Origin: Enterobacteriaceae bacterium RIT714
GTDB taxonomy: Bacteria; Pseudomonadota; Gammaproteobacteria; Enterobacterales; Enterobacteriaceae
Direction: 5' to 3'
Assembly (NCBI GenBank): GCA_009668015.1
Contig: WJYB01000003.1
Coordinates: 62,001 to 126,000, forward strand
Length of the DNA stretch: 64,000 nt
Shown: positions 18,103 to 26,395 of the stretch, one piece after another
Numbering within the stretch: position 1 is the first letter of the stretch
Layout of the letters: each line of letters starts with the position of its first letter
Translations under genes and position numbers: made by a program
Notes under the pieces: model-generated
What the model saw: only the letters and a program-made list of their open reading frames with translations
What the model was told of the DNA's origin: nothing
The model's database searches: none

Positions 18103-18895
18103 TGTGACGGTAATTCCTTTTTATCAGGTTGATGCTTTTACCTCTCAACCGTTTGGCGGTAACCCGGCTGGCGTCTGTCCATTAACCGAGTGGCTGCCTG
18201 ACGACGTTTTGCAGGCGATTGCGACGGAAAATAACCTGTCTGAAACGGCCTTCTTTGTCCCCGCCGAGGATGGCTACCATCTGCGCTGGTGTACGCCTGC
18301 TGTTGAAGTGGATCTGTGTGGTCATGCAACACTGGCGGCATCGTGGGTCCTTTTCAATAAACTTGGCTACGTGGATGAGGCTATCCGCTTCCACACGCGC
18401 AGCGGCGTACTCACGGTGAGTAAGAGCGGTGACGAGTTTTGCATGGACTTCCCGGCTAAAGCTGCCACGGAGATCGCTATCCCGGCCGGATTGCTGGAAG
18501 CGCTTGGCATCACCGGCGGTGCGATCGGGGTGTGGAAATCGGACGATCTGATTGTGCTGGTGGATGATAAAGCCATCATCGACGCGCTATCCCCGGATTT
18601 CAATAAACTGGCGGTATTTGAGACGCGTGGCGTGATCGTGACGGCGGCTGATGACCAGTTCGATTTTGTCTCCCGTTGGTTTGGCCCGCAAGTCGGCGTG
18701 AACGAAGATCCGGTCACGGGGTCGGCCCATACTTTCCTTGCGCCGTTCTGGGCTGCGCGGACGGGTAAAACCGAATTGACCGCTCAGCAAGGCGGGGAGC
18801 GCAAGGGAACATTGCGTTGTATTGTCCGCGATGACGGGCGCGTGGAACTGTATGGCGCTGCACGGATGACAATTGAAGGACAATTCCAGTTTTAA
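18089..18895 (+). CDS. PhzF-family isomerase/epimerase
   Basis: A 268-residue PhzF-type protein with FTSQPFGGNPAGVCPL, NLSETAFF (the conserved catalytic glutamate is in SETAF), CGHATLAASWVLF and EDPVTGSAH signatures, the same set as in E. coli YddE and PhzF. The fold is a diaminopimelate-epimerase-like duplication. Members catalyse isomerisation or epimerisation; the substrate here is unknown. The start overlaps the regulator gene, so translation is probably coupled. A strong hairpin follows the stop. Confidence 0.9.
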   Translation: MTKRDVTVIPFYQVDAFTSQPFGGNPAGVCPLTEWLPDDVLQAIATENNLSETAFFVPAEDGYHLRWCTPAVEVDLCGHATLAASWVLFNKLGYVDEAIRFHTRSGVLTVSKSGDEFCMDFPAKAATEIAIPAGLLEALGITGGAIGVWKSDDLIVLVDDKAIIDALSPDFNKLAVFETRGVIVTAADDQFDFVSRWFGPQVGVNEDPVTGSAHTFLAPFWAARTGKTELTAQQGGERKGTLRCIVRDDGRVELYGAARMTIEGQFQF

Positions 18896-18897
18896 TG

Positions 18898-18939
18898 AAT
18901 ATTCAGGGAGGGCGATTGAGTGAACCCTTCCTGAATATT
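18898..18939. terminator. intercistronic hairpin between phzF-like and brnQ-like genes
   Basis: AATATTCAGGGAGGG pairs with CCCTTCCTGAATATT across a 12-base loop: a 15-bp stem with one G-U pair. No T-run follows, so it may protect or process mRNA, or partly attenuate, rather than terminate fully. It begins 2 bases after the PhzF stop codon. Confidence 0.55.
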
Positions 18940-18984
18940 GCCGCTCCCTCCAGAGAAATCTATATTTTAAATAAGAGTTAACTG

Positions 18985-20154
18985 ATGACAGCACATACCC
19001 AACTTTCATTGCCAGAGAAAATGGCTCTTGGCGGGATGACACTTGCTCTTTTTCTGGGGGCAGGCAATATTATTTTTCCGCCTCTGGTCGGGATGCAAGC
19101 GGGCGCGAATACCTTTAATGCGGGCGTTGGTTTTATTATCACGGCGGTTCTGTTCCCGGCGCTGGCAATTATTTCCCTTGCCATTAATGGCGGCGATATT
19201 GGTGAACTGACGAAACCTTTAGGCAAATTTCCGGGCGCCATTTTTATTGGCGTATGCTTTTTAACGCTGGGCGTTTTATTTGGCACGCCGCGTACTGCGA
19301 CGATCAGTTTTGAAGCGATCGCTGGTGGAGTGGGGGTCACCCTGACGCAGAAAATTATCTTTTCCGCCGCCTTCTTTGGCCTTGCTGGCGCGATACTGGC
19401 AAAGCCGGGAAAACTGCTGGAGATTGTCGGTTTCTTCCTTTCGCCGGTGAAGATCGGCGCATTAATTTTTATCGGCGTTTGTGCATGGTTGCACCCGATT
19501 GGTGAGATGACGGCAGCCACCACCGCGTATCAGACCCGGGCGTTCGACACCGGATTTATCAACGGCTATCAGACCCTGGATGTGATCAGCGCCCTGTGCT
19601 TTGGCGCGATCATCACGCATACGCTTAAACAGCGCGGGATAACCCATGCGCGTGGCATTTTCACCCATTCCGCAGCGGCGGCATTTATTGCCGCTGCGGG
19701 CCTGGCGCTCATTTACATCTGCTATTTGTCTATGGGATCGCACAGCCCGGCGCTGGGTGCCACGAATGGTATGCAGATCATGAGCGTCTATGTTGAGGCG
19801 GTTTTTGGTCTTTATGGTCGGGTACTGCTGGCGGCGATCATCACCCTGGCTTGTCTGGTGACGGCTATTGGCCTGACGACGGGAACTGCCCGCTATTTCA
19901 GTCAGATAAGCGGGGCGTCTTACAGACTGCTCGTGACGCTATCGCTGATTATTTCGGCTGCACTTGCCGTGCTGGGGCTTAACGCCTTAACAGAAATGGC
20001 TGTGCCAGTGCTGTGTGCTATCTATCCGGCCGCGCTGGTCGTGGTTGCGCTTGGGATAGTGCGAAGATGGGTAGAGGTGCCGACGAATCTGTATCAAGTG
20101 CTTTTCTATAGCGCCCTGAGCGTAGGAATTCTGAGTTTGTTTGTGAAAATGTGA
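18985..20154 (+). CDS. BrnQ-like branched-chain amino acid carrier
   Basis: A 389-residue inner-membrane protein with about 12 hydrophobic segments. The N-terminal LALFLGAGNIIFPPLVGMQAG is the hallmark of the LIVCS (BrnQ) family of sodium-coupled branched-chain amino-acid carriers; E. coli BrnQ is longer (439 residues). Sequence differs enough from BrnQ that the substrate may be another amino acid. As last gene of the RidA/YheO/PhzF operon it probably imports the substrate of that pathway. Confidence 0.85.
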   Translation: MTAHTQLSLPEKMALGGMTLALFLGAGNIIFPPLVGMQAGANTFNAGVGFIITAVLFPALAIISLAINGGDIGELTKPLGKFPGAIFIGVCFLTLGVLFGTPRTATISFEAIAGGVGVTLTQKIIFSAAFFGLAGAILAKPGKLLEIVGFFLSPVKIGALIFIGVCAWLHPIGEMTAATTAYQTRAFDTGFINGYQTLDVISALCFGAIITHTLKQRGITHARGIFTHSAAAAFIAAAGLALIYICYLSMGSHSPALGATNGMQIMSVYVEAVFGLYGRVLLAAIITLACLVTAIGLTTGTARYFSQISGASYRLLVTLSLIISAALAVLGLNALTEMAVPVLCAIYPAALVVVALGIVRRWVEVPTNLYQVLFYSALSVGILSLFVKM

Positions 20155-20322
20155 AAGACGAATCAGCGAACAGTCTTCATGACATCCGCGGCCTGGTGCA
20201 GAAGCAGACACGCCTGGCGGCGTGTTGTGTATAATCCTGTTATCGGTTACCTCAGCGTCTGGCCCCGCAGCGGGCATTCCAGGTATAATCCCGCAACTTA
20301 TTCAACTGGTTTAGAAACGAAG

Positions 20323-20859
20323 ATGACAAAACTGACCTTACAAGAGCAAATGTTAAAGGCTGGATTAGTGACCAGCAAAAAAATGGCCAAAGTCCAGAGA
20401 ACGGCAAAAAAATCACGCGTTCAGGCTCGTGAGGCGAGAGAGGCTGTCGAAGAAAATAAAAAAGCCCAGCTTGAGCGTGATAAGCAGTTGAGCGAACAAC
20501 AAAAACAGGCTGCGTTATCAAAAGAATATAAAGCTCAGGTGAAGCAGTTGATTGAAATGAACCGGATTGACATTTCAAGAGGCAATATTGATTTCAATTT
20601 CACCGATAATAATCTGATTAAAAAAATGACGGTCGATAAGCTGACGCAAACTCAGCTGATTAGTGGCCGTCTCGCCATTGCGCGTCTGGTGGATAACAGC
20701 GGCGAGAGCCAATATGTCATCATTCCGGCGAGTGTTGCCGATAAAATTGCGCAGCGTGATGCGAACAGTATTGTTTTAAATAGCGCACTCAGTCAGGAAG
20801 AGCAGGATGAAGACGATCCGTATGCTGATTTTAAAGTGCCCGATGATTTGATGTGGTAA
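20323..20859 (+). CDS. yaiL: YaiL-like DUF2058 protein
   Basis: A 178-residue protein matching E. coli YaiL (179 residues): LTLQEQMLKAGLVTSKK at the start and DEDDPYADFKVPDDLMW at the end. A highly charged, lysine/glutamine-rich helix (about residues 20-75) suggests coiled-coil or nucleic-acid binding. The family is described as nucleoprotein/polynucleotide-associated enzymes but no activity is established. In E. coli yaiL is near ddlA, so its position here is a rearrangement. A TATAAT-like box lies at 20284-20289. I chose ATG 20323 because it gives the family N-terminus; the longer upstream frame is not conserved. Confidence 0.9.
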   Translation: MTKLTLQEQMLKAGLVTSKKMAKVQRTAKKSRVQAREAREAVEENKKAQLERDKQLSEQQKQAALSKEYKAQVKQLIEMNRIDISRGNIDFNFTDNNLIKKMTVDKLTQTQLISGRLAIARLVDNSGESQYVIIPASVADKIAQRDANSIVLNSALSQEEQDEDDPYADFKVPDDLMW

Positions 20860-20951
20860 CAAACGGTACAGCCGTCGGGCCAGACGAGCAAAGTGATTAA
20901 GCCACCGTACCGGTCATCTTCACGGTGGCGTCCAGAACGTTATCATCACAT

Positions 20952-21650
20952 TCAGAACGGGCTGGCATGCCGGGCATTAATTTCTTTTCCGCTAATGGGA
21001 TGCACAAAATCCAGCTCGCTGGCGTGCAGCATGAGCCGCGGCGTCTGTTCGCTGCCTGGCAGCAGGCGACCGCCATACAGGTCACAGCCGAGAATTGGGT
21101 GACCCAGCCGCTGGCAGTGGATGCGAAGCTGGTGAGTACGCCCGGTTTCCGGCGTGAGCTGTACCCGCGTTAAGGGGAGCGACGTCCCGTTTTCAGCCTC
21201 CAGATAAAAGCGCTCAATGACCCGATAGCGGGAGCGAGCGGGCTTACCGTGGATTTCGCAAAGCGACATCAGCGGGAACAGCGCCGGATCTTTGGCAATC
21301 GCCGCGTCTATCACTCCTTCGTCTTTTTCCAGATGTCCACAGAGCAGCGCGCTGTACACCTTGGTAACTGTCCGCTGGCTGAACTGCTGGCAAAGTGCGG
21401 CATTAATCGCTTTATTGCGGGCAATGACCATCAGCCCGGAAGTCCCAAAATCCAGGCGATGCACCAGGGTACAACCCGGGAATTGCCTGACCAGCCGATG
21501 ATGCACCGAATCCAGATTCTGCGGATTTTTCCCCGAGAGGCTGAGCAGCCCGGCGGGTTTATTGATCAGCACCAGATGCTCGTCCTGCCAGAGTATGTCT
21601 ATCTGGTCGTGGCACGGTGGCGCAATAAAGGTATCAATAATCGTAGACAT
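20952..21650 (-). CDS. RluA-family RNA pseudouridine synthase
   Basis: A 232-residue enzyme with the catalytic HRLDFGTSGLMV motif (Asp67) and the KPAGLLSLSGK and TGRTHQLRIHCQRLGHPILG segments of the RluA family. It isomerises a uridine in rRNA or tRNA; the closest E. coli relative by eye is RluA (219 residues), but the sequence differs at many sites so it may be a paralogue with another target. No S4 domain is present. It is flanked by unrelated single genes and is convergent with the YaiL-like gene. Confidence 0.88.
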   Translation of the reverse strand: MSTIIDTFIAPPCHDQIDILWQDEHLVLINKPAGLLSLSGKNPQNLDSVHHRLVRQFPGCTLVHRLDFGTSGLMVIARNKAINAALCQQFSQRTVTKVYSALLCGHLEKDEGVIDAAIAKDPALFPLMSLCEIHGKPARSRYRVIERFYLEAENGTSLPLTRVQLTPETGRTHQLRIHCQRLGHPILGCDLYGGRLLPGSEQTPRLMLHASELDFVHPISGKEINARHASPF

Positions 21651-21902
21651 CAGGCTGACCGGCTTGAGAGTGGGTGCGGATCATACCCAATTTTCGGGCG
21701 ACTGACGAATCTGGCTATCCGATGAAGCGTGCAGGGGACGCTACCCGCGTATTTCGCATTTTTACCCTTTCCCCTGGACGCTGACACTCGCCGATCGTAA
21801 ATTTATCATCCAGACTTAAGCCAAAGGCGTGGTCTGCGCAGGCATTGTGCTTTACACTGCGCGCTGCAAAAATTGAGTTGATAAACGATTAACCAGGCGG
21901 TA

Positions 21903-22382
21903 ATGGCGATGAACGGAACAATCACAACGTGGTTTAAAGATAAAGGTTTTGGATTTATCAAAGATGAAAACGGCGATAACCGCTATTTTCATGTGATTAA
22001 GGTCGCCAACCCTGAGCTGATTAAGAAAGATGCGGCGGTCACTTTCGAACCCACGACCAACAACAAGGGATTATCCGCGTATGCGGTGAAAGTGATTCCG
22101 GAAAGCAAATACATCTTTATCGCAGGCGAGCGCCTTAAGCTCACGTCGATCAAGTCTTTCCTTGTTTACAGCGAAGAAGTGCCTGTTGAAACCCGGATTG
22201 ATAAAGAAAATGCCGTGCTGTCCGTTGGGTTACTGCTGAGTAATATCAGACCGAAATCAACCACGAAACCGGGTGAAATGCGTTCGCTGAAAAAACTGGC
22301 GATCACCACCTTCCAGGGCACGACGTTCATCTTCTCGGAAGATGAGATCGATATCGATGCCACGGTAAAACTGCTCAAGTGA
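21903..22382 (+). CDS. cold-shock-domain protein with C-terminal extension
   Basis: A 159-residue protein. Residues 1-70 form a cold-shock domain (GTITTWFKDKGFGFIKDENG, then YFHV), the nucleic-acid-binding RNP1 KGFGFI motif being intact. Residues 70-159 are an extra domain of unknown function (YIFIAGERLKLTSIKSF). The protein is longer than the 70-residue Csp proteins. Single-stranded RNA/DNA binding is inferred. It is monocistronic, with a convergent neighbour and an intervening hairpin at 22388. Confidence 0.85.
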   Translation: MAMNGTITTWFKDKGFGFIKDENGDNRYFHVIKVANPELIKKDAAVTFEPTTNNKGLSAYAVKVIPESKYIFIAGERLKLTSIKSFLVYSEEVPVETRIDKENAVLSVGLLLSNIRPKSTTKPGEMRSLKKLAITTFQGTTFIFSEDEIDIDATVKLLK

Positions 22383-22387
22383 TCCTG

Positions 22388-22426
22388 TGCCGAAATCCTG
22401 CACGCGGTAGACGCAGAATTTCGGCA
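22388..22426. terminator. inverted repeat between convergent genes
   Basis: TGCCGAAAT and ATTTCGGCA are separated by 21 bases, with inner CTGC/GCAG pairing. It lies just past the cold-shock gene and before the stop of the convergent 151-residue gene. Possible bidirectional terminator; no strong T-run. Confidence 0.4.
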
Positions 22427-22439
22427 TCACTTACTGCGC

Positions 22440-22895
22440 TTAGTGCGCCGTGACAGCCGGCTCCCTCACAAACTCCGCCAGCAACCAGACCATATCATGC
22501 AGTAACCTCGTTAAATCGTTCGCCACGTTGGCTGGCAGCGTTCCGCCAAGAATGGCCTGGGTTAAAGCCTGCGCATACTCCACCTGTGTCGCCGTTTCCT
22601 GCCAGCAGTCCGGCACGCAGGAGGTGGTTCTCTCACCCGCGATTAACTGCTCAATCAGATGCGGCGCAAGCCCGGTATCGCAGCGTTCGCGTAACTGACC
22701 GAGTGCCTCCAGCAACCGCTGGCATAAGGCGCTGCGTTTATCGGCATCATCGGTTTCGACCAGCGCGCAGACCATTGCGGCACAGGCGTCAGCCACCGCA
22801 ATCGAATCTGCGGTTTCGGGGAGGGGGAGGGTAATAAGCTGTTGAACGATGTCTTCTTCAGATTGTGCATAAGACAGGGTTGGGAAAGTCGTCAT
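22440..22895 (-). CDS. hypothetical 151-residue protein
   Basis: I do not recognise this protein. It is acidic and alanine/leucine-rich with predicted helices, four or five cysteines (including CVPDC at about residues 92-96), and no signal peptide or membrane span. The ATG at 22893-22895 is preceded by AAAAGGAATATCAC, a reasonable ribosome binding site. Its upstream region (22896-23100) is long and structured. It stands at the left border of the AT-rich T6SS island, so it may be part of the accessory DNA. Confidence 0.65.
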   Translation of the reverse strand: MTTFPTLSYAQSEEDIVQQLITLPLPETADSIAVADACAAMVCALVETDDADKRSALCQRLLEALGQLRERCDTGLAPHLIEQLIAGERTTSCVPDCWQETATQVEYAQALTQAILGGTLPANVANDLTRLLHDMVWLLAEFVREPAVTAH

Positions 22896-23389
22896 GTGAT
22901 ATTCCTTTTCTGGTATTTATCCAAACCACCGCAATAAGTTCCTGTGCTCTGGGGGGAGCGCTGACGGAGGTAGGAATACCGTACACGACGAAACGGCCAG
23001 CCTTACGGCTGCTCCACCAGCGCTACCGTCATTTTAACGGGGTGAGCACTGTCGCGACAAAAATTGTCGTGTCGTGAAAAACGGGTTCCTACGCCCGATT
23101 GCGGATGTGCCGCAACGCAGGCACTTTACGACCAGCCGCTGACAAAAAAAAGCCTTCACCCCCGTATTTCGTCAGGTTACTTTCCGATTTGCGAGGCGCT
23201 TTCCAGAATCTGGCCCATTTGGTGCTCGTCGTTCTGCGCAGGACCGACGGTGTAAATGACCTCAGCATTTTTTTGTGGCGGGAGAGGGGGGGATCATTGT
23301 CCTTGAATCCTTTCTTTTTTAACAAGTAACTTACCTAGACCCGCGGGCGGAATGAAATGACCTCTTAAGTATTACCTTGAGATTTAATC
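22896..23389. other. structured non-coding region upstream of the 151-residue gene
   Basis: About 490 bases with no convincing gene. A perfect hairpin CGACAA-AAA-TTGTCG lies at 23055-23069. On the minus strand a 9-codon ORF (begins ATGACGGTAGCG, around 23033) precedes the 151-residue gene and could be a leader. Other ORFs overlap each other on both strands and show no coding character. I suspect remnants of a prophage or satellite control region but cannot prove it. Confidence 0.35.
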
Positions 23390-23606
23390 ATGGCTGATAT
23401 TGAGGCAAAAGTTCGAGGATTTGGTTTTACTGATGAAGAGTTAAGATGTTTAGAAAGCTATCCAGACAGATAATAAAGAAAACATCCGGTATCAGACAAA
23501 AGATTATAATGCATTTTTTCCATTGCATAGGGTATCTTATTATTTTGTTAGCGAATGGGACCCTTCAGGGAAGAATGAATGCCTGTGGAGTTATAATGTA
23601 ATATAA
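23390..23606 (+). pseudogene. small protein gene broken by a frameshift
   Basis: The first frame reads MADIEAKVRGFGFTDEELRC and stops at TAA 23471-23473. A second frame begins to look coding at about 23463 and reads DNKENIRYQTKDYNAFF, then ends SEWDPSGKNECLWSYNVI with a stop at 23604-23606. A single-base shift near 23465-23472 would join them into a protein of about 70 residues. Lies 249 bases upstream of vgrG. I do not recognise the family. Confidence 0.5.
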
Positions 23607-23854
23607 GGCTGTTTTTCATGGCTGTGTATTTTATTACCATGTCGTCATTATGTTTTTTTAATAGATGATTAGACTTTACCCCTTTTTCATTCTCTGGCTT
23701 AACATCAATTTCTTAATAATTAATTTATTTCAACTTTTTTAATGCGTTTGAAATTCTTAAAAATACAAAATTACGATTTTTTTCTTGCACTTTATTCTGG
23801 TAGTCATAAAGTCAAAGTTTCTTATAAGTCACGCTTTAGCAAAGGGATAGTGCC
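23607..23854. other. AT-rich region upstream of vgrG
   Basis: Roughly 250 bases, very AT-rich, with no ORF of note. It presumably carries the vgrG promoter; the ribosome binding site AAAGGGATAG lies 5 bases before the vgrG ATG. The AT content suggests H-NS silencing, an inference only. Confidence 0.4.
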
Positions 23855-26395
23855 ATGAGCAACGGTTCAAACTTCTATAATCTGAAAGATATAAAACCCA
23901 GTGATAATATAAACAAATATCTGTTAAATATTATCAGCGAATCCCCCTTGCCACATCTGGATGTTTTATCCTTTGAAGGGGTTGAAAGTCTAAGTAAACC
24001 ATATAGTTATAAAATAAAAATCACATCTGCACTCAAAGATATTCCCCTCGATTCCATCCTGAGTTTACGTGCCACGCTGATCATCAGAGCGCCAAACAAT
24101 AAGTGGAGTAAATACTCCCCCGATTATGATAAATGGAATGTTGAGCGACAAATTGAGGGAGTTGTCACATCATTCTCTCTAATCAGTACCTCCCCCGATG
24201 AATCCGTTTATGAAATAACACTGGAGCACACACTGGCATTGCTGGCGCGGCGGAGAAGGTCAGCAGTCTATTTAAATGAAAACGTACCGGATCTGGTAAA
24301 GAAAATTCTTAAAGAGCATCGCTTTGAGGGTTACGAGATTGATTATGATCTGCTGACAAACAGCTACCCTGATCGTGAAATGATTGTCCAGTGGGGCGAG
24401 TCGGATTTGCAGTTTATCAGCCGCTTACTCTCAGAGGTGGGGATATGGTTCAGATTTGAAAACCATCAAGAACATCCTGATATTATCGTGATCGTTTTCA
24501 GCGATAGCGGCAACCGATACCTTTTCGATCAAAAAATCGCGCATATATCCCATGCGGGTCTTTCAAGTAACGATTATTCAATAGACCAACTGACGGCGCG
24601 GCACAGCGTAGTGTCGGCAGGTGTGCGAACCAAAAACTTTGATTACAGGCTGTCATACTCAGCCATTCTGGACGCGGATGCTGATGTATTCAGAGGGGGG
24701 CCAGTAACCTACGGTACAGATTACCGATATGCTGATATTCACCATGAGCCGGGCGACAGGTACGGGAAAAAATCAGGCGGTGAGTCAAGCTGGTTTTATG
24801 CAAAACTCCACCATGAAATATTACTCAATAACCAGACTGTCCTCAGCGGGTTAACAACCAGCCCCCTGCTCACTCCGGGCATGGTAGCAGATATCGCGGG
24901 TCACATTCCCCGTGCCTTTGATGATGGATTTGTGATCACGGCAATGGTGGTCAGCGCCAGCCGGGATTGTGCTCTCCAGTCCCGGTTGCTTGGTATTCCC
25001 TATAGGGATAATGTGTGTTTTCGACCAGAGCCGCTTCCACGTCCACGCATACCTGGCACTGTTCCCGCTATCGTGACATCCACGAACGACAATGACATAT
25101 ACAGTCATATAGATGGACAGGGGCGATACTGGGTTAAATTTGATTTCGATCTGGATGAACAAACAAAAGGCTATGAAAGTATGCCGGTTCGTCTCGCAAG
25201 ACAATATGCGGGGGGGACGTATGGAATACATTTTCCATTAATAGCGGGTACAGAGGTAGCGATTGCTTTTGAGGGGGGAGATCCAGAAAGACCGTTCATC
25301 GCCCACGCATTACACCACGCCCCGAATCCCGATCTGGTCACAAACCGAAACAATACCCGCAACGTTATCAGAACGGCGGGACTGAATAAGCTAAGGATGG
25401 AGGATAAGCGAGGAAAGGAACACGTCAAGGTCAGTACAGAGTACGAAAAGAGCCAGCTCAGTATAGGTCACCTGGTCGATGCAACAGGCAAACAGCGCGG
25501 TGAAGGTGCGGAGCTACGCACAGACAACCGGGCGACGGTCAGGGCCGCAAAAGGCGTCCTGCTCACCACAGAACCCCAGCCAAAAGCGCAGGGCCAGCAG
25601 CTTGAAATGAATGCCGTAATAGCGCAACTGCAATCTGCGCTGACGCTGGCAACGTCTCTACAGCAGAGCGCACAAACGGCGCAGGCATTTAATGTCGATA
25701 CAGGGCCACAGCAACAGCTCAATACAATACTGGATAAACTCTCGGAGCCGGGGCTGGTGGCCTACGGGGATCGGGGGATGGGCCTGATAACCCCTGAAAC
25801 GCTGGCATTATCGGCGGGTCAGAATCTGTCTCTGAATGCATCGAATAACGGCAGTTTCAACTTTCTGAAAAAATTGTCTGTAGCGGTCGGACAGGGGCTG
25901 TCTCTTTTCACTCGCGCGACCGGAATTAAAATCATTGCGGCAAAGGATGATATTTCAGTACAGGCGCAGCGTGGAGAAATGGGGCTATTGTCTGACAGGG
26001 ATTTTCATGTACAGAGTATTAACGGCAACGTCACGGTCAGTGCCAAAAAAAATATTCAGCTAATGTGTGGCGGCGGTGGACTCAGAATAAATGAAGATGG
26101 TTCGATAAAAATATTCTCTCCCGGCATCGTTCAGATTAAGGGCGCGGTGCTGGACTGGAGCGGCCCGGAATCTGCTACAGATAAAACCCCTGTATTTAAA
26201 GCAGACCAGTTTCACAGAAAGATTAAATTACATGGAGACGGTAGCCCGGACGATGTGCTGAAAGAAACTAAATTCAGGATCACAAAATCGACGGGTGAAA
26301 TTATCGAAGGTGTGACAGACAGCGAGGGGTTAACCCCTCCCCTGGAATTAACTGAAATGGATGATCTGAATGTGGAGATTTTAGCCGATGAGTAA
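23855..26395 (+). CDS. vgrG: T6SS spike protein VgrG
   Basis: An 846-residue VgrG. The N-terminal gp27-like part (LLNIISESPLPHLDVLSFEG; WGESDLQFISRLLSEVGIWF around residues 178-197) is followed by the gp5-like OB-fold (RYWVKFDFDLDEQ; GIHFPLIAGTEVAIAFEGGDPERP around 455-480) and a DUF2345 beta-helix-like region with repeated NGNVTVSAKKNIQL-type strands. About 80 further C-terminal residues (from VLDWSGPE) may form an adaptor for cargo. VgrG trimers form the tip of the T6SS tube and carry effectors. No T6SS structural genes are in the window, so this is an orphan vgrG. It overlaps the effector gene by 8 bases, which suggests coupled translation and direct cargo loading. Confidence 0.95.
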   Translation: MSNGSNFYNLKDIKPSDNINKYLLNIISESPLPHLDVLSFEGVESLSKPYSYKIKITSALKDIPLDSILSLRATLIIRAPNNKWSKYSPDYDKWNVERQIEGVVTSFSLISTSPDESVYEITLEHTLALLARRRRSAVYLNENVPDLVKKILKEHRFEGYEIDYDLLTNSYPDREMIVQWGESDLQFISRLLSEVGIWFRFENHQEHPDIIVIVFSDSGNRYLFDQKIAHISHAGLSSNDYSIDQLTARHSVVSAGVRTKNFDYRLSYSAILDADADVFRGGPVTYGTDYRYADIHHEPGDRYGKKSGGESSWFYAKLHHEILLNNQTVLSGLTTSPLLTPGMVADIAGHIPRAFDDGFVITAMVVSASRDCALQSRLLGIPYRDNVCFRPEPLPRPRIPGTVPAIVTSTNDNDIYSHIDGQGRYWVKFDFDLDEQTKGYESMPVRLARQYAGGTYGIHFPLIAGTEVAIAFEGGDPERPFIAHALHHAPNPDLVTNRNNTRNVIRTAGLNKLRMEDKRGKEHVKVSTEYEKSQLSIGHLVDATGKQRGEGAELRTDNRATVRAAKGVLLTTEPQPKAQGQQLEMNAVIAQLQSALTLATSLQQSAQTAQAFNVDTGPQQQLNTILDKLSEPGLVAYGDRGMGLITPETLALSAGQNLSLNASNNGSFNFLKKLSVAVGQGLSLFTRATGIKIIAAKDDISVQAQRGEMGLLSDRDFHVQSINGNVTVSAKKNIQLMCGGGGLRINEDGSIKIFSPGIVQIKGAVLDWSGPESATDKTPVFKADQFHRKIKLHGDGSPDDVLKETKFRITKSTGEIIEGVTDSEGLTPPLELTEMDDLNVEILADE

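Noticed and set aside
23089..23329. Opposing ORFs on both strands left of vgrG
   Set aside because: They mirror each other, lack ribosome binding sites and match nothing I recognise.
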